Below are positions 34,921 through 47,040 of a stretch of DNA of 64,000 nt, in pieces. A program made the position numbers and the translations under genes. This stretch comes from Stenopsyche tienmushanensis (taxonomy: Eukaryota; Arthropoda; Insecta; Trichoptera; Stenopsychidae), in the NCBI GenBank assembly GCA_008973525.1, contig WACJ01000415.1, positions 124,001 to 188,000 of the forward strand, read 5' to 3'. Each line of letters begins with the position of its first letter. Position 1 is the first letter of the stretch. Below the pieces are notes generated by a model. That model was not told the DNA's origin, did no database searches, and saw only the letters and a program-made list of their open reading frames with translations.

Positions 34921-35640
34921 CTCTCAGTTCGGCGATTACAAAACGATATAGAAGTCAACGGAAGACAATGTTGTTTTTCGTTGCAAAGTAAAGATCATCA
35001 AATGCATCTCCTCGAGGCCGTCTTCTTGGTGTTCTTCTTGTTCCTGCTCCGTTCCTCTCGGATCCGAACCGGTGAGGTTCCTCGAGTTCCATACTGCTAA
35101 GTAGGGAAGATCATGCAAGAGACAACGAGCGACATGCAAGTTAAGATTCGTATAAAAAGCAATGAATAGTATATAAACTGGGTATCAGCTTGCTGTTAGA
35201 AGAGTATTTAAGTATCTACTCTGTAAAAAGGTACTAGTCAAGTGGCCAATAGTTAAAATACTTAAAATCGTATAAGTATAATAGTTAGGAGTAGTCAAAT
35301 GTGGTTAGGCCGCAAAAGTATTAGTCAAATTGTATTAGCAAGGGGTAGTTATGTCGCATCACAGTATTCGAACTTTGACGTTTAGTGTCTACCGGGCACA
35401 ATCAAATAATATTTAATCGGTCAGACTGGGAGTAACTGGAAAAAAATATATAGACATAGCTGAAACGAATAGGTTAAAGTCAGGTATCAAGTAATATCAA
35501 ATAGTCAGGTCCATATCAAATAGTTTTATAGTCAAGATTGTATTATGGGAGCAGTCGAAAAATCATTTTGCTCCCAGTGTTCCCGCGTTTATGTGATAGT
35601 AGGAGGCGGATGTGTGCGAGTATTTGTTAATTCACTTACC

Positions 35641-35870
35641 TTGGAAGCTTGGATTATTATGATCTTACTTGCGTTATTATCCTTGTTGTAGTTCCTCTCA
35701 AGTGACGCGGTGAAGATGTTCCATTTTTTGTGCAGATGACGTAAAAACAATGTTTTTCGGCGTCACTCGCGAATTTTATATACAAGTGTAGTCGGCGTTT
35801 CGTCAGAGCGTACGAATGAACTTGCGCGGGGGAGAGTGCAGGGGGGGGGGTCCCCGGCGTTGAGGGTGCC
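35641..35870 (-). other. Less AT-rich flank of the 398-bp repeats, promoter-like on minus strand
   Basis: A TATATAAAA is present on the minus strand near 35776-35784, and a G-run (35841-35850) adjoins the first 398-bp unit. A 78-codon minus-strand frame runs through but looks non-coding. It could be a transposon end. Confidence 0.25.
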
Positions 35871-36767
35871 GACAAGTCACAGAAAGAACTCAACGTATCA
35901 CAGAAACAAATTATTTTCGCAAAGCGTATCGAGCGCCGAGTCGTTTTACCTCCGACTATCGGGAGAAGACTGAATGTTAAACTTTGACAATTATTGAAAG
36001 GTTTTTAAGTCCTTAATTTTATTACAGTTAAGCGTCGATTGGGAACGGCCCACTGGAGGTAGAGAAAAGAAAGGCACAAAAAATGCATTTCTTTGAATTT
36101 CGATGTTTGCCATAAGCCGCATGTTTAGGTGATAACGAAGGATGAGATGTAATAAAATTTAGCATTATATTATAATGTTTCGCGTGTAATTTTCGTTAGG
36201 ACAAGATGAAACGGTCTTACTGATGAAGGGGGCCCTGTCGGAGGGCGCAGCCCCGGCGGTGAGGTGCCGACAAGTCACAGAAAGAACTCAACGTATCACA
36301 GAAACAAATTATTTTCGCAAAGCGTATCGAGCGCCGAGTCGTTTTACCTCCGACTATCGGGAGAAGACTGAATGTTAAACTTTGACAATTATTGAAAGGT
36401 TTTTAAGTCCTTAATTTTATTACAGTTAAGCGTCGATTGGGAACGGCCCACTGGAGGTAGAGAAAAGAAAGGCACAAAAAATGCATTTCTTTGAATTTCG
36501 ATGTTTGCCATAAGCCGCATGTTTAGGTGATAACGAAGGATGAGATGTAATAAAATTTAGCATTATATTATAATGTTTCGCGTGTAATTTTCGTTAGGAC
36601 AAGATGAAACGGTCTTACTGATGAAGGGGGCCCTGTCGGAGGGCGCAGCCCCGGCGGTGAGGTGCCGACAAGTCACAGAAAGAACTCAACGTATCACAGA
36701 AACAAATTATTTTCGCAAAGCGTATCGAGCGCCGAGTCGTTTTACCTCCGACTATCGGGAGAAGACT
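35871..36767 (+). repeat. 398-bp tandem repeat, 2.25 units
   Basis: Unit 1 is 35871-36268, unit 2 is 36269-36666, and a partial third unit, 36667-36767, stops after 'gggagaagact'. Units 1 and 2 look identical base for base. Each unit joins the next through 'gaagggggccctgtcggagg' and 'gcgcagccccggcggtgagg', whereas the DNA before unit 1 has a diverged version of that junction. Such identity means a very recent duplication, concerted evolution, or an assembly artefact. Confidence 0.85.
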
Positions 36768-38871
36768 CAATATAATATATATATGCAAGAATATCTGAAA
36801 AATCGTCTGTGATTCATCATACTGTTAATTGCACAATATTTTGACAAGTCCTGCACTCAAATTGGTATTCTCTCATTTTTGGTTGATTTTCTTAATTATA
36901 CACCATTCGTTTTTATAGTTTGTTTTCTAATTAGGTGTTGTTGGAAGAAGAATAGCGCAATTAGCAAATAAATGTAATTTATTGCATCTAATTAATTGGC
37001 AATTCTTTTTTTCGCGGTGCAATTATTTACTTCATTAACCCATTCTATGCGAAACAATTTTAGCGATTGTCGAATGCTTGATGTTAACTTGCCGCAATCA
37101 GCATTTATTTGTATGCTACTACATACAAACAAAATCCCCCAGCTTCAGGAGCCCTTGATTAATCTTTCCTTTAGCGTGCTAAAAGACACTCGCGCATTAC
37201 GATGATATGTATTTGGTACACCATATGAAATTTTGAAAAATTCTGAAACCCGTATCTTTTATATTTTATATCAACATTCCATTATTAAAGTTGAGTTGTA
37301 GCAAATACATCATGATGAAGGAAAGGTTACGAGACATTTGCATTTTTATGATCAGCATTATGGCATTTCTATGACTTCCTCTTTCATTCAGATCGTAGCC
37401 CCTAATTGCTACAGATATCTAGTTTTGTCAACCACTATTATTTTAAGCCGTCGATTATTAGAGTAATTACTGTATATGAGCTTTGTACGTAATCGCCATT
37501 AGACCTACAATCACAAAATGTCGTAAGGCCTAATTAATCTACGCAATCGTGACAAACTAACGTGAGAATCAAAATTTAAAGTATCACATATCGTGTAAGG
37601 CCTCGAGAAAATTGCATACAATTTCGCACAAGATATTTTAAAGTTGTTATTGCCTTAAAATGTGTTCCTGAAAGCAATACATTGAAGCCAGCTTAAACGA
37701 ATCCCATGAGAAACACGCTTAAGTTTGTACACTTCGCAGCTATTCAATGGATAAGAATCTCAATTGACTCTAGGTACATAATCTAACTGAGCTTGTATAA
37801 TTTTACAACCGTATTATTTGAATAAAAAAATGTTCATACGCTACAATAGATTGTACCATTCTGTATGAAAATGAATGATACAAGTTGTTCCAAATTATTG
37901 ATAACTCGAGGGCGTAATAAATATGCGCGTACAATGTCCAAGGTGAAGACTGTTGAATATATTTTTTACTGTTCTAACCGAATCGAAAATCTGCCAAAAT
38001 ACGTCGTAGATCTTAATCGAATCGATTGTTAAAAAATAATTAAAGCCTCCGAATGACAAAACAGATTTAAATTGAAGTTTGTCGAAATAGGAAGCGCAGA
38101 AATCCATCAGTAATTTGATGACCACGCACGATCTGCATTCATCAAATCTGATTTAATAACAAGAATGACACAATGAAAATATTTAATTATAATAATTCTG
38201 CTTTGGCTTACACTACTATGAACTACATTCGTCGAAAGAGCCGATTAAATAACGAATATGCACATTAAACAGTATGAGACGCCGAAAGATGACTCTAAAA
38301 GCGACTATTACCATCCGAAGATTATATGAGTTTGTCCGCATTACAAAATTCAATTATATTCATTAAGAACTATTCAAAAGACTATGTTTTTGGTCAAAAG
38401 CAACTATCAAATATCAATGAAATGCAGATGACGGACATATTTGGATTCGTGATTGCATAACATTGCATTAGGGTGTGATGAGAAAATATGATTTTTATGA
38501 TTAAATACACTTTTATTAAGGTTTGAATAGATTGACGAGTTGGATGATATTCACAGTAGTGGGAGCGTCCGATATTGTGCAAAGTTCGCTGATAGTCCGA
38601 TAATGAATGTATAGAAGTAAGTTCTATAATTTTATGATGCTTTCTATACAGAATAGACTAATAATGAAGCAAACTTCGCTATTATAACAATAAAATCTTA
38701 GATATATATAATATAGCCTTGCATACATATAGAATTATGAATGTAAGAATGATTTCAAAATGCAATTCATTCATAATTTTGTAAGCGTTCCCATGGAAAA
38801 ATAAACGACAAACGACTTAAATACATAAGTGGCTCATACAGACCTATACGGGAACTTCCCTCTAACAACGC

Positions 38872-39340
38872 ATGCCACCATTTTCGTCTGGCCTGAGCCT
38901 ACTTACTCCAATTGTCTATCCCAGCATAGACGAGATCTTTCGACGGGTCTACTGCCACTCGGTCTCGAATCTAATATGGCACGAAGAACTCTGTGAGTCT
39001 GTATCTGTGCTACATGACCTACCAAATGTAAACGGCAGGTTCGGACGAAGCTGGTAATTGACGCTTCACCGTACATGTCCATGACTTCTCAATTAAACCA
39101 CATGAATGTAAAGCAATGTGTAGATGCCAATATTGGTTCCAGAAATTTATCCCAGAGCAGATGCGATCTTCCGGTGAGTCTACTGCCACTCGGTCTCCAA
39201 TCTAAAATTGCATGAGAGACTCTATGATTAGGCATCAGAGTTACATGACCTGTCCAATTCAGACGGCGGGTTCGGACAAATCTGGTATTTGACGCTTCGT
39301 CGTACATGTCCATGACCTCTCAATTGGACCTCATTAACAT
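38872..39340 (-). pseudogene. Two tandem fragments of a LINE ORF2 C-terminus
   Basis: Two related blocks (about 38880-39085 and 39150-39340) share 'ctactgccactcggtctc', a 'gcttcrycgtacatgtccat' stretch and 'gacytctcaatt'. In the second, the minus strand reads 'RRLNWTGHVTLMPNHRVSHA' and 'SRLTGRSHLLWDKFLEP', like the 'RRLRW.GHV.RM...R' and 'GRP..RW.D' segments near the end of LINE reverse-transcriptase ORFs. Both are short and have stops. Confidence 0.6.
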
Positions 39341-39619
39341 TTTATCTACATGTTTCGATATTTGTGGTTAGTAATTATACATGATTCTGAAAATAGTTGA
39401 TGATTAGTGTGTATAAATAAATATAACAAATATATGATACAATTTTACAAGTCAGCATAATGTTTTTGAGGCAAAAAATATTAAAAACTCAAGTATTTTT
39501 AATTAATGAAAAACTCATTTTTTGAAAATTACTATAATCCCTATATAAATAACAGCGAAAATGCTCTTTGATACGTATGCTAAGAATTCCTAATCCTTTT
39601 TAGGTAGCAGAAAATGTGA

Positions 39620-39850
39620 TCCATATCAACTTTAAGTCGCCTCCTTTCACTATTCTTTCGTTATTATTACTATTCGTTAGATAAGTTAGACTTTTCCCCG
39701 ATTTCAGAGTGTCTATACGGAGATCTGTTTATGGACGCAAACCATATTCTGTAGATATGTCCGGGCATGGCGTCCGATTACATTACATGTCAGCGATCTG
39801 AAAGGCGGACCGATTGGACACACACACACCTTGTAGTTACTCCCTCCTCT
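39620..39850 (-). repeat. Inverted partial copy of the tim-intron repeat
   Basis: 'gaaaggcggaccgattggac' at about 39800 is the reverse complement of the 'gtccaatcggtccgcttttc' block at 15520-15540. Neighbouring sequence matches too ('cagcgatctg' against 'cagaccgctga'). Confidence 0.45.
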
Positions 39851-41443
39851 TTTAAGGCATGATTCTGTTGTGTTAGCAAAGATTTGCATGCGGTCATATA
39901 AAACATTATCATCAAGTCAAAATAGAAAAATAATAACAGTATAAATAATTGAGTAATTTTACATAATAAGTGTACTAATGAAAATTTACTAGATTACTTC
40001 AATTTAATTAATGTTGATATATTGCATGTACTATTGATTAAGGAAATATTATTGTGAAAATCAAATTGGTTGGAAATAATCTTGATTACTTCAGTGGTGA
40101 AATCTTTATTTGTTATAATATAATTGATTTCAAATTTAAGATTTATATTCTGATTTTGAAAGGTAATATTTATGCGTTTAAATATGCATTAAAACTCGTT
40201 TATTTGATTAATAACTTGCGTAGAAATTTTTTTAATCAACTGTCATATTATCAACCGTCTTTGTGCTTGTATCCAGATGCAGATTTATTGATATACATTC
40301 GAATATCTTATGTATATTTGGGTGTGCTCATGAATGCAAAGATGAATTATCTTTCTAATAAATCAATATTATTAGCAATGCAGGCAAAACGATGGTTAAT
40401 GATTTTCATCGAGCAAAACTTACTATCACTTAAAATACGAGCATGACCGATTAATTTAATCTAGTACTTCCGTTTTCGTAAGAGTACGTCTAATTTAGGA
40501 TCAATTGAGCATTGCAGACGTATTTTATCACAGTTTTTGGCAGCTGTAAATTAATATAAATGCATAGATCGAGCAACGAATTGCCATAATTCAGATGTAT
40601 ACAATTTGCTCAGCTTATTGCAAATTATACGACGTTAAGGTTTCAGTTACACGAATTACTTGTAGAATATGGAGTTACATTCACTTTCGATTGTCTTAAG
40701 GTCCTTAAAGAGGAACTCCTCAGATTAACCTCGTTATTTAATATATTGCTTGCAAATAATTCGATGAATAAGAACGTGTGAAAGGATTTGGTTATTGATA
40801 GAATATCGATGTCATAATGATTTGATTGTATGCGTGCAATGCTAGAATCTTATAGGAGGTTGTTAAATATGATTTTATTCAAATGTTATATTAAACACGC
40901 TTACATGTACTGATATTTCAATTTTATATAATAAATGCTGTAAAAATATGTAAAAGTTTCAATTAATGTAAAAGTTTAAAATCGACGTTCACAATCAAAG
41001 AAATGCAAATGAAAGTGTTGCTATTGGCAAAAAATGAAACATTTCATTGATTGTAACATAGGCATTTTAAAATATGGAAAATTATTTGCTCATGTTTATA
41101 TTTATAATTTCATGCTTCAATAGACGAGATGACACGTTTCAGTCTTAAAATTATTCATGTTTTATAAGCAATTACTTTCTACATTATTGGCATGTATGCA
41201 TTTCATACAAATATAATACTATTTAACCAGGAGGGTTATTGCCCACATGGGTAGCTTTGTACCATTCTCGCTAAAATCGACAAAATCTATAATATATTTT
41301 TTAAATTATAATTATTTGAATAACAACGATAAGAACTCTGATTGCTTGAATGAATGCTTATTCAAAACCGGATGCAATTAATCATTACCTTATATAATAA
41401 GGTTGTTAATAATAACGACTCCTACCTTAAAATATGCATTGTA

Positions 41444-42805
41444 CGAGGGGGATTCAAATATAACCCGGAATTTTGATGATTTATTAGTGATGTGTAAAAT
41501 ACAATTGGATTATTGTAACGTGGAGGAAAATCCTAGGAAAATTTCAAGCCTATCATTTTTGGATTTTCTATTTTTGAGAAGAGAAGAAAAAGCGCCGAGT
41601 ACGAGAGTTGTCGAGTTGACTACTAGACCCCGGGAGTGAAAGATCCCTTCGGACGATCAGCTCTTCGACCCTATCCCCGACTGACACCTCCGATCCAACT
41701 CTCTCTTTGCTTCTGGACCCCGACGGAGGAGGATCTTTGGAAAAACGACCAACTTCGAGTTCAAGAAGACGCTCCAACAATGCGTCAATGGGTGGATCAT
41801 TACCCGCTTGCTCCACCTCACGCACGTTTGCTTGTTTGGCACATTAATACGTTTTGCTGATTTTTTGACATTATATTGACCACATACAGCACCTGACTCA
41901 TTTCAACCTCTATCACCGAACAGTTGAAATCATAAACGTGTATTCTGTCGTTCATCGTAGCCGACTTGTAGGTCGGGACCATTGTTACGGATTGCGCCGC
42001 TATCGATTTTGATCGATCGCGCATCGCACCGAGTTCTAGTTCGAGTTGATGACCGCGTGAGCTCCCATTTTCGTATAACACCATCAATGTGACTGATAAA
42101 ATTCCTTTCTGCTGAGACACGGACTAAAACTTGCAAAATTTTCGATTTACCAACAAATTATTTATTTCCCTCGCTGCAGATGAATACTTAAATACTATAA
42201 TACTTTGATGTGATTCGTAATTATATTACGGAGAAATACAAAAAATCTGAACCCCGTATCTATTATATTTCATATCGATATTCCCATTATTAGAGTCGAG
42301 GTGTAGTAAATACATCACCGGTAGGGGAAGCTTAATATAACAATTTGAACAACATATATGTATTGTGTATACATAGATTAGACAGTTACTGTCCCTAGGC
42401 GTCGTCTAAGCTTGCCAATTAGTAGTTACGCCACTGTTTTCAAGCGTCCATATTTCGGTGGGATTGTCTCGATTTAGTAGCCTTCGACGTGCTGGTGAGG
42501 TGTATTATTTCTGTTAGATAAAAATATCAATCCCGAATTTGTTGAGATTACGTTCACTAATCCCGGGATTCATAAGTACCTAAAACTGTCTGGGATCCCA
42601 GGATTGGATTCCCTAGACTCGAAAGGTTTTCGGAGCAGCCACCTTCTTTCTTCAACGACGAGATCAAGAAGCTTCTTACCCGATGAAATAAATGCATGTC
42701 TAACGAAGAACACTATGTTGAAAAATAAGATAATCCATTTGTATGTTTATATACCACCGGTAAATTTGTACAGCAAAATTCCGGGTTATATTTGAATCCC
42801 CCTCG
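41444..42805. mobile_element. Mariner-like element with nested insertions
   Basis: Inverted ends of about 31 bp: CGAGGGGGATTCAAATATAA from 41444 and its inverted match TTATATTTGAATCCCCCTCG ending 42805, the latter preceded by 'aaaattccggg'. The left end follows TA; the right end is followed by TG. Ends of the form CGAGG.G.TTCAAA...A.CCGG are typical of insect mariner families. Inside sit a less AT-rich block (41570-41850) and a hAT remnant (41860-42615). No transposase of its own was recognised, so this is a host MITE with later insertions. Confidence 0.75.
41860..42615 (+). mobile_element. hAT-family remnant nested in the mariner-like element
   Basis: The body from 42034 matches the 33130-33545 copy: 'tagttcgagttgatgacc', 'gtagtaaatacatcaccggt', 'ttagtagttacgccactg'. 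The right end, 'gggatcccaggattggattc' then 'ccta', matches the 9505-9600 end. A minus-strand frame (42120-41818) crosses it, starting at the same point as the short frame in the 57.4-kb copy. Confidence 0.65.
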
Positions 42806-43285
42806 TGAAACGTGAAATGAAATTTGTAATTGTTTTGACTTTTGAATGAATCCATTTCACATATTTCATACAAATCCATATTCAATAGATTTTTAATTAA
42901 GACGTCATGTATCGTATAATTAAAAGCAATCATTTGCGGTACTTTAATGGCATCTTAAAAATCACCACAAGTGAATGGCGTAGAGCAAAATCATGCAGTC
43001 TTTCATAAAAATTGTTTATGGAACAGAACAAAGCCATAAATCTGGATATATGCCACTTTTACGGTGTGGGTTTATCCAAGTTTCATTCATCGATGCAATT
43101 GTACATTTAAAATTAGATTAAATTATGAAAAGTATTGCGTATCTTTAATTTTAAACATTTTTTTTAAATAAATAATATGTATTAATATATACAGCTGCTT
43201 ATAAGGAAAGCCTGTAATTTCGATCGTATCTTTACAGGCACCTAATCAAATATTACAATTATTTAAATTCTTCAATCTGGGCCAT

Positions 43286-43567
43286 ATGTACCTCATAGAC
43301 GATGGTCGTGACCACTTTTTTAAACTAACTTTTTGCATACTGGCCCAGTCCAGATGTTTTGCTTTTATGCTTTCATCGAGGCCAAAAGCATGTCGAGGAA
43401 ATCTTTCACCTGATCGGTCCATCGATTCAATTAACGCCCTCTTCCTCTTTTACGGGGCCTTCGATCGCAATCAATCCGTTTCTTTCCGGGATGTACATAC
43501 AATACAAATCTTATCTTTTTTTATAAATTGCTCGAATTTTTTCCCAGATGCTTGTATAAATTTCTGA
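43286..43567 (-). other. Possible decayed LINE-like 3' coding piece
   Basis: The minus strand reads broken pieces such as 'DRSGERFPRHAFGLDE' and 'KHLDWASMQKVSLKKW', with stops between. The layout faintly recalls the end of a LINE ORF2. Weak, pattern only. Confidence 0.2.
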
Positions 43568-44595
43568 AATGCATAAAACCCTGAATAAACAAGCACGAAT
43601 ATATTATAAAAATGTATAGCTTGTGCTCGTTATAACCGAGTTTGGTTGTGTATTAATCTAATCGTATATGAAATAATGTATAATTAATTAAAATAATATT
43701 CTATGTACATCCTCACCTTCTTATATAACTAGTTTATATTGCTAATTTAAATGCATATAATAGATTTTAATTGTTTGAATGTTACCTTAAATTTTGCAAA
43801 TTATCATATGTTAAACCATTACACACATAATAAAATACATGCAAATAAAGCGAAAAAAGTGTCACCACATCAAGTATATCATTTTTGATTAGTTCAACGT
43901 CTATGTATCGTCATGCCGCATTTTTGCCAAAAATGCAATCTTCTTTGCATTCAAACGGTTAAAATGAGTGATTCTTTTTTTTTACTCTTTGTGTTAAAAT
44001 ATGGCTGCTTATACGATCCTTCACAATATTAAGTGTGTTTTCTAGAAATAACGAGGAAGATGAGGTTAATGACTAAATTGGCACTTGACAGGTTAAAATT
44101 GACTCTTGGTCCGCGCATTTGAAGACGACTTCATTTCACTTCTGATATTTTAAACGTGATTTTATATATTGTATTTTTTGTGTAAACGTGATAGCTATTT
44201 AAAAATGTTAAAAAATTAGAAAAAAATCCCAATATAAATGAGTTTGAAAGTGATTGACGACAGTGATTCTATGCATGAACTATAAGTTGAACTGAAGAGA
44301 TTAACATTCATTGATGGAAGTAAATATGATGTTTTTCATAATATGCAAAAAGCAATAAGTATACTAAAAATATTGTTGCTATTATACTGATCTTGATGAA
44401 GAAATTTGGTGTTCTGTAAATCCAACAGGAACCTTACTTAGGAACCTTAAAGGCTTACAGCAACAGTAGTGAATCAGATTTTTGATCAGATACATCTTCC
44501 CCAATTGGTAATAGCTATAGGAAGAAATCCGTTATGGGAAAAAATGATCAATAATTTTGATTATAGTCCATAAGCATAGGGCCTATGTCCTAAGT

Positions 44596-45560
44596 GTTAG
44601 GGCTGTCGATATAGATTTTTTTTTTTATTTAGAAAAAATACCAAAAAATTTCACCTTTAAATTGTCATAACTTTTTAATTTGTTGTCTTAATAGCATTAA
44701 ATTCTTAAAAAAAAAACTAACAACTATTTGGAACTTAGTTTAGTTTTAAAATTTTCTCCAGATTGTACCCTTGACAATGATATTTAACATGTCATACAAA
44801 CCATCCAATAAGTCGTTAAACTTGAAAAGTTACCAGTTTGTCAGGGTCAGGCTTAAGAATTTTTTTTGCCTAAGGTGTTTTTATTAAATTTATTTAAAAA
44901 ATTTGTTCAAATTGGCCATCCCTGCTTCGTATGCACGTACGACACATTTTCCTTATTTATTAGGATTTCTTTTGTGCCCCCCTTGTAATGTAAATGAATT
45001 GTTTTGCACTTCCCCAGACAAATAACTCCAGTGGTGTCAGATCTGGAGACCGTGCGAGTCAAGGAATGGGGCGAGTCTTCAGGCAAAGAAATCCCGCGGT
45101 GTCAGGTCTGGAGACCGGTTGCGAGTCACGAAATAGGGCCACCTTCATCTATTTCGATAACGCTTCGACACAAAATACCCCCCTAACCCTCTAAAAAAAG
45201 TATTTTTTATGTTCAAGATGTTTTCATTATTTATTTTTTTTACAAAATTTGTTTAAATTGCCCACCTCTGCTTCGTATTCACATCTGCACCTTTTTCTTA
45301 TAACCTCGGATGAAGAGGGGGGGCTTTTTTCTTCAATTAGGATTTCTTTTCTGGGCACCTTTGTCGTGTAAATTAATTATTTTACACGTACATAGACAAA
45401 AAAAAATCCAGTGGCCTAAGGTTTGAAGACCATGCGAGCCATGAAATAGGGCACGGGCCCAGGCTAAGAAATCCAGTGGTGTCAGGTCGGGAGATCGTGC
45501 ATGCCACAGAATAGGGCACGTCCCCAGACAATGAAATCCAGTGGTGTTCTCTCTAGTGAC
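44596..45560 (-). mobile_element. Fold-back/minisatellite element, copy A
   Basis: Reading from the right, it has two successive blocks of the 65-bp repeat in minus orientation (about 45400-45555 and 45015-45135). Each is followed by an arm ('gtgtaaattaattattttac', then 'cacctctgcttcgtattca', then a '..attttttatgtt' end). It continues into the long flank seen in copies B and C ('ccaataagtcgttaaactt', 'acaaccctgacact'-type end near 44600). The arm-plus-array module is thus repeated directly here, where copy C has inverted arms. Confidence 0.65.
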
Positions 45561-45787
45561 TAGGAAATAGGTTCGACAAAATAAGAAGTTCTTGTAAAAC
45601 TGAGAAAAGGGCGGGAAAATATTTTATTCCAATAATAAATATAGTTTGTGTGTGAATACCAGATGGCAAATTTGTTTTTGAATTCATTAGAGACGTTAAA
45701 AAAATGTAAACATGGTGAATAATTCAACTCATTTGATGATATGCCAGACTTTGGTTGGTTCCCAATATCTCAAGTCCATTGACACTT

Positions 45788-46060
45788 CCCATAAAAGAAA
45801 AAAAAAAAAAGGGGGACGGGGGGGCCCACCCACACCCGAGCATGTACCCAAGGTCGAGTAAAAACGACCTTATGACAGCCCGCACATCTAACAACACTAA
45901 TTTAGTGAAAAACTAATTTAACGTCCCCCTGGAGGAACCAACTTCTGCTCAATCTGGTGACCGAGCGCAATGCAAAGCGCGAAACCATAAAGGGGATATA
46001 ATGAAAAAAAAATAATAATAATAATAAAATAAAATAAAATTAAAAATTAAAAAATGAAGG

Positions 46061-46100
<40 letters not shown>

Positions 46101-46187
46101 AAAGGGGTCAGCCGCGCGGCTGCACGCTGTAAATGTAGACGAGCTTCTGAGCTTCCCATCTTATCTCAATGTGGGTGTGACTCTACT
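45788..46187 (-). repeat. Low-complexity 3' region of the R1-like element
   Basis: An A-run followed by a G-run (45798-45829), an (AAT)/(AAAAT) microsatellite at about 46012-46045 and an A-run at 46059-46098. Read on the minus strand, these follow the R1-like coding end as T-rich tracts, so the element's 3' UTR probably spans them. The true 3' end may be near 45800. Confidence 0.5.
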
Positions 46188-47040
46188 TTACTCGACGGTA
46201 CTAGCCCCGACAGCCTCTGGAGCGGACCAGTGCTTGGCGTAGTAGCCGCCATCGACGCATTTCGCGCCAAAGCTTTCGCAAAATGTATTGAAGGCGCTGA
46301 GGGCGCCAGGACGGGTCACCAGATCTTTGTGTCCTACTGGCCCCTCACATGGCCCACGAACACGGCACAGAAGCGCCTCCCGCTCAGCCCCCATGCCTTC
46401 GCACGACCACAGAACATGTTCTGCGTCCATGCTCGGTGCAGTGCACGGGCAATCTGAGCGATCCGACAGCCCAAGTCCCATTAAGTGGGCACTAAAATGG
46501 CCGTGACCCGTTAGGAATTGTACCATCCAATGATTAGGCGCGATGCCCTTGTACTTAAGCCTCCTCTCGACGGAGTCGAAGAACCGGAACAAGTGGCGGC
46601 CACTTGTTGAATTGGACCACCTGTCCTGCCACGTTCTCGTAGCTGCGTCCTGAGCCCATTTCCTCAGCGACGTCTTATCAATAATCTCCGCTGCCTCCTC
46701 CGCTGTAAGGAATGAGTCGCCGACTTTCACTGCGTGGCCCTTCCGCCATCTGTACACTGCAGCCATTACCTGAAGTTTCAGGTCCATCGGGAGGACTCCC
46801 GCCAAGACCGGTAGGCTGTCCGTCGCCACCGTTCGATAAGCTTTCGTCAGCCGCAGCAGCGGCGAGCGCTGCGCCGAGTTGAGTCTCCGCGATGAGGTTA
46901 GCGTGGGGCCGGACTGACCTGGTCGCCCCAGTTTGTGAGCCCATGCACCAGCACCGTACGTCACGATGCTGACGTACAGGGCCTGATATGCTGTGCGCAT
47001 GCTGCGCCCACTGAGGCCCCAATCGGCGCCTGCCATAAAA
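46188..47040 (-). pseudogene. R1-clade LINE, 5'-truncated ORF2 C-terminus
   Basis: On the minus strand, about 285 residues read like the end of the R1/TRAS-type ORF2. They start 'GADWGLSGRSMRTAYQALY', then 'SIVTYGAGAWA', 'RTVATDSLPVLAGVLPMDL' and 'HFSAHLMGLGLSDRSDCPC', with a cysteine-histidine cluster CPC-x7-H-x4-C. The endonuclease and reverse-transcriptase domains are missing. Upstream of about 47040 the frame continues as non-R1 sequence to ATG 47135. It is less AT-rich than its surroundings. The frame is open throughout, so the insertion is fairly young, but truncation makes it dead on arrival, as usual for LINEs. Confidence 0.85.

Noticed and set aside
35871..36767. CRISPR array or similar short-spaced repeats
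   Set aside because: The units are 398 bp, nearly identical, without spacers, and the window is eukaryotic.
40054..40446. 130-codon open frame, plus strand
   Set aside because: It begins at GTG, not ATG, has a composition set by AT-rich DNA (many Ile, Leu, Tyr, Asn), no splice context and no recognisable motif.
45004..45194. Two overlapping plus-strand frames of 60-66 codons
   Set aside because: They are readings through the 65-bp minisatellite in the wrong orientation; the period is not a multiple of three.
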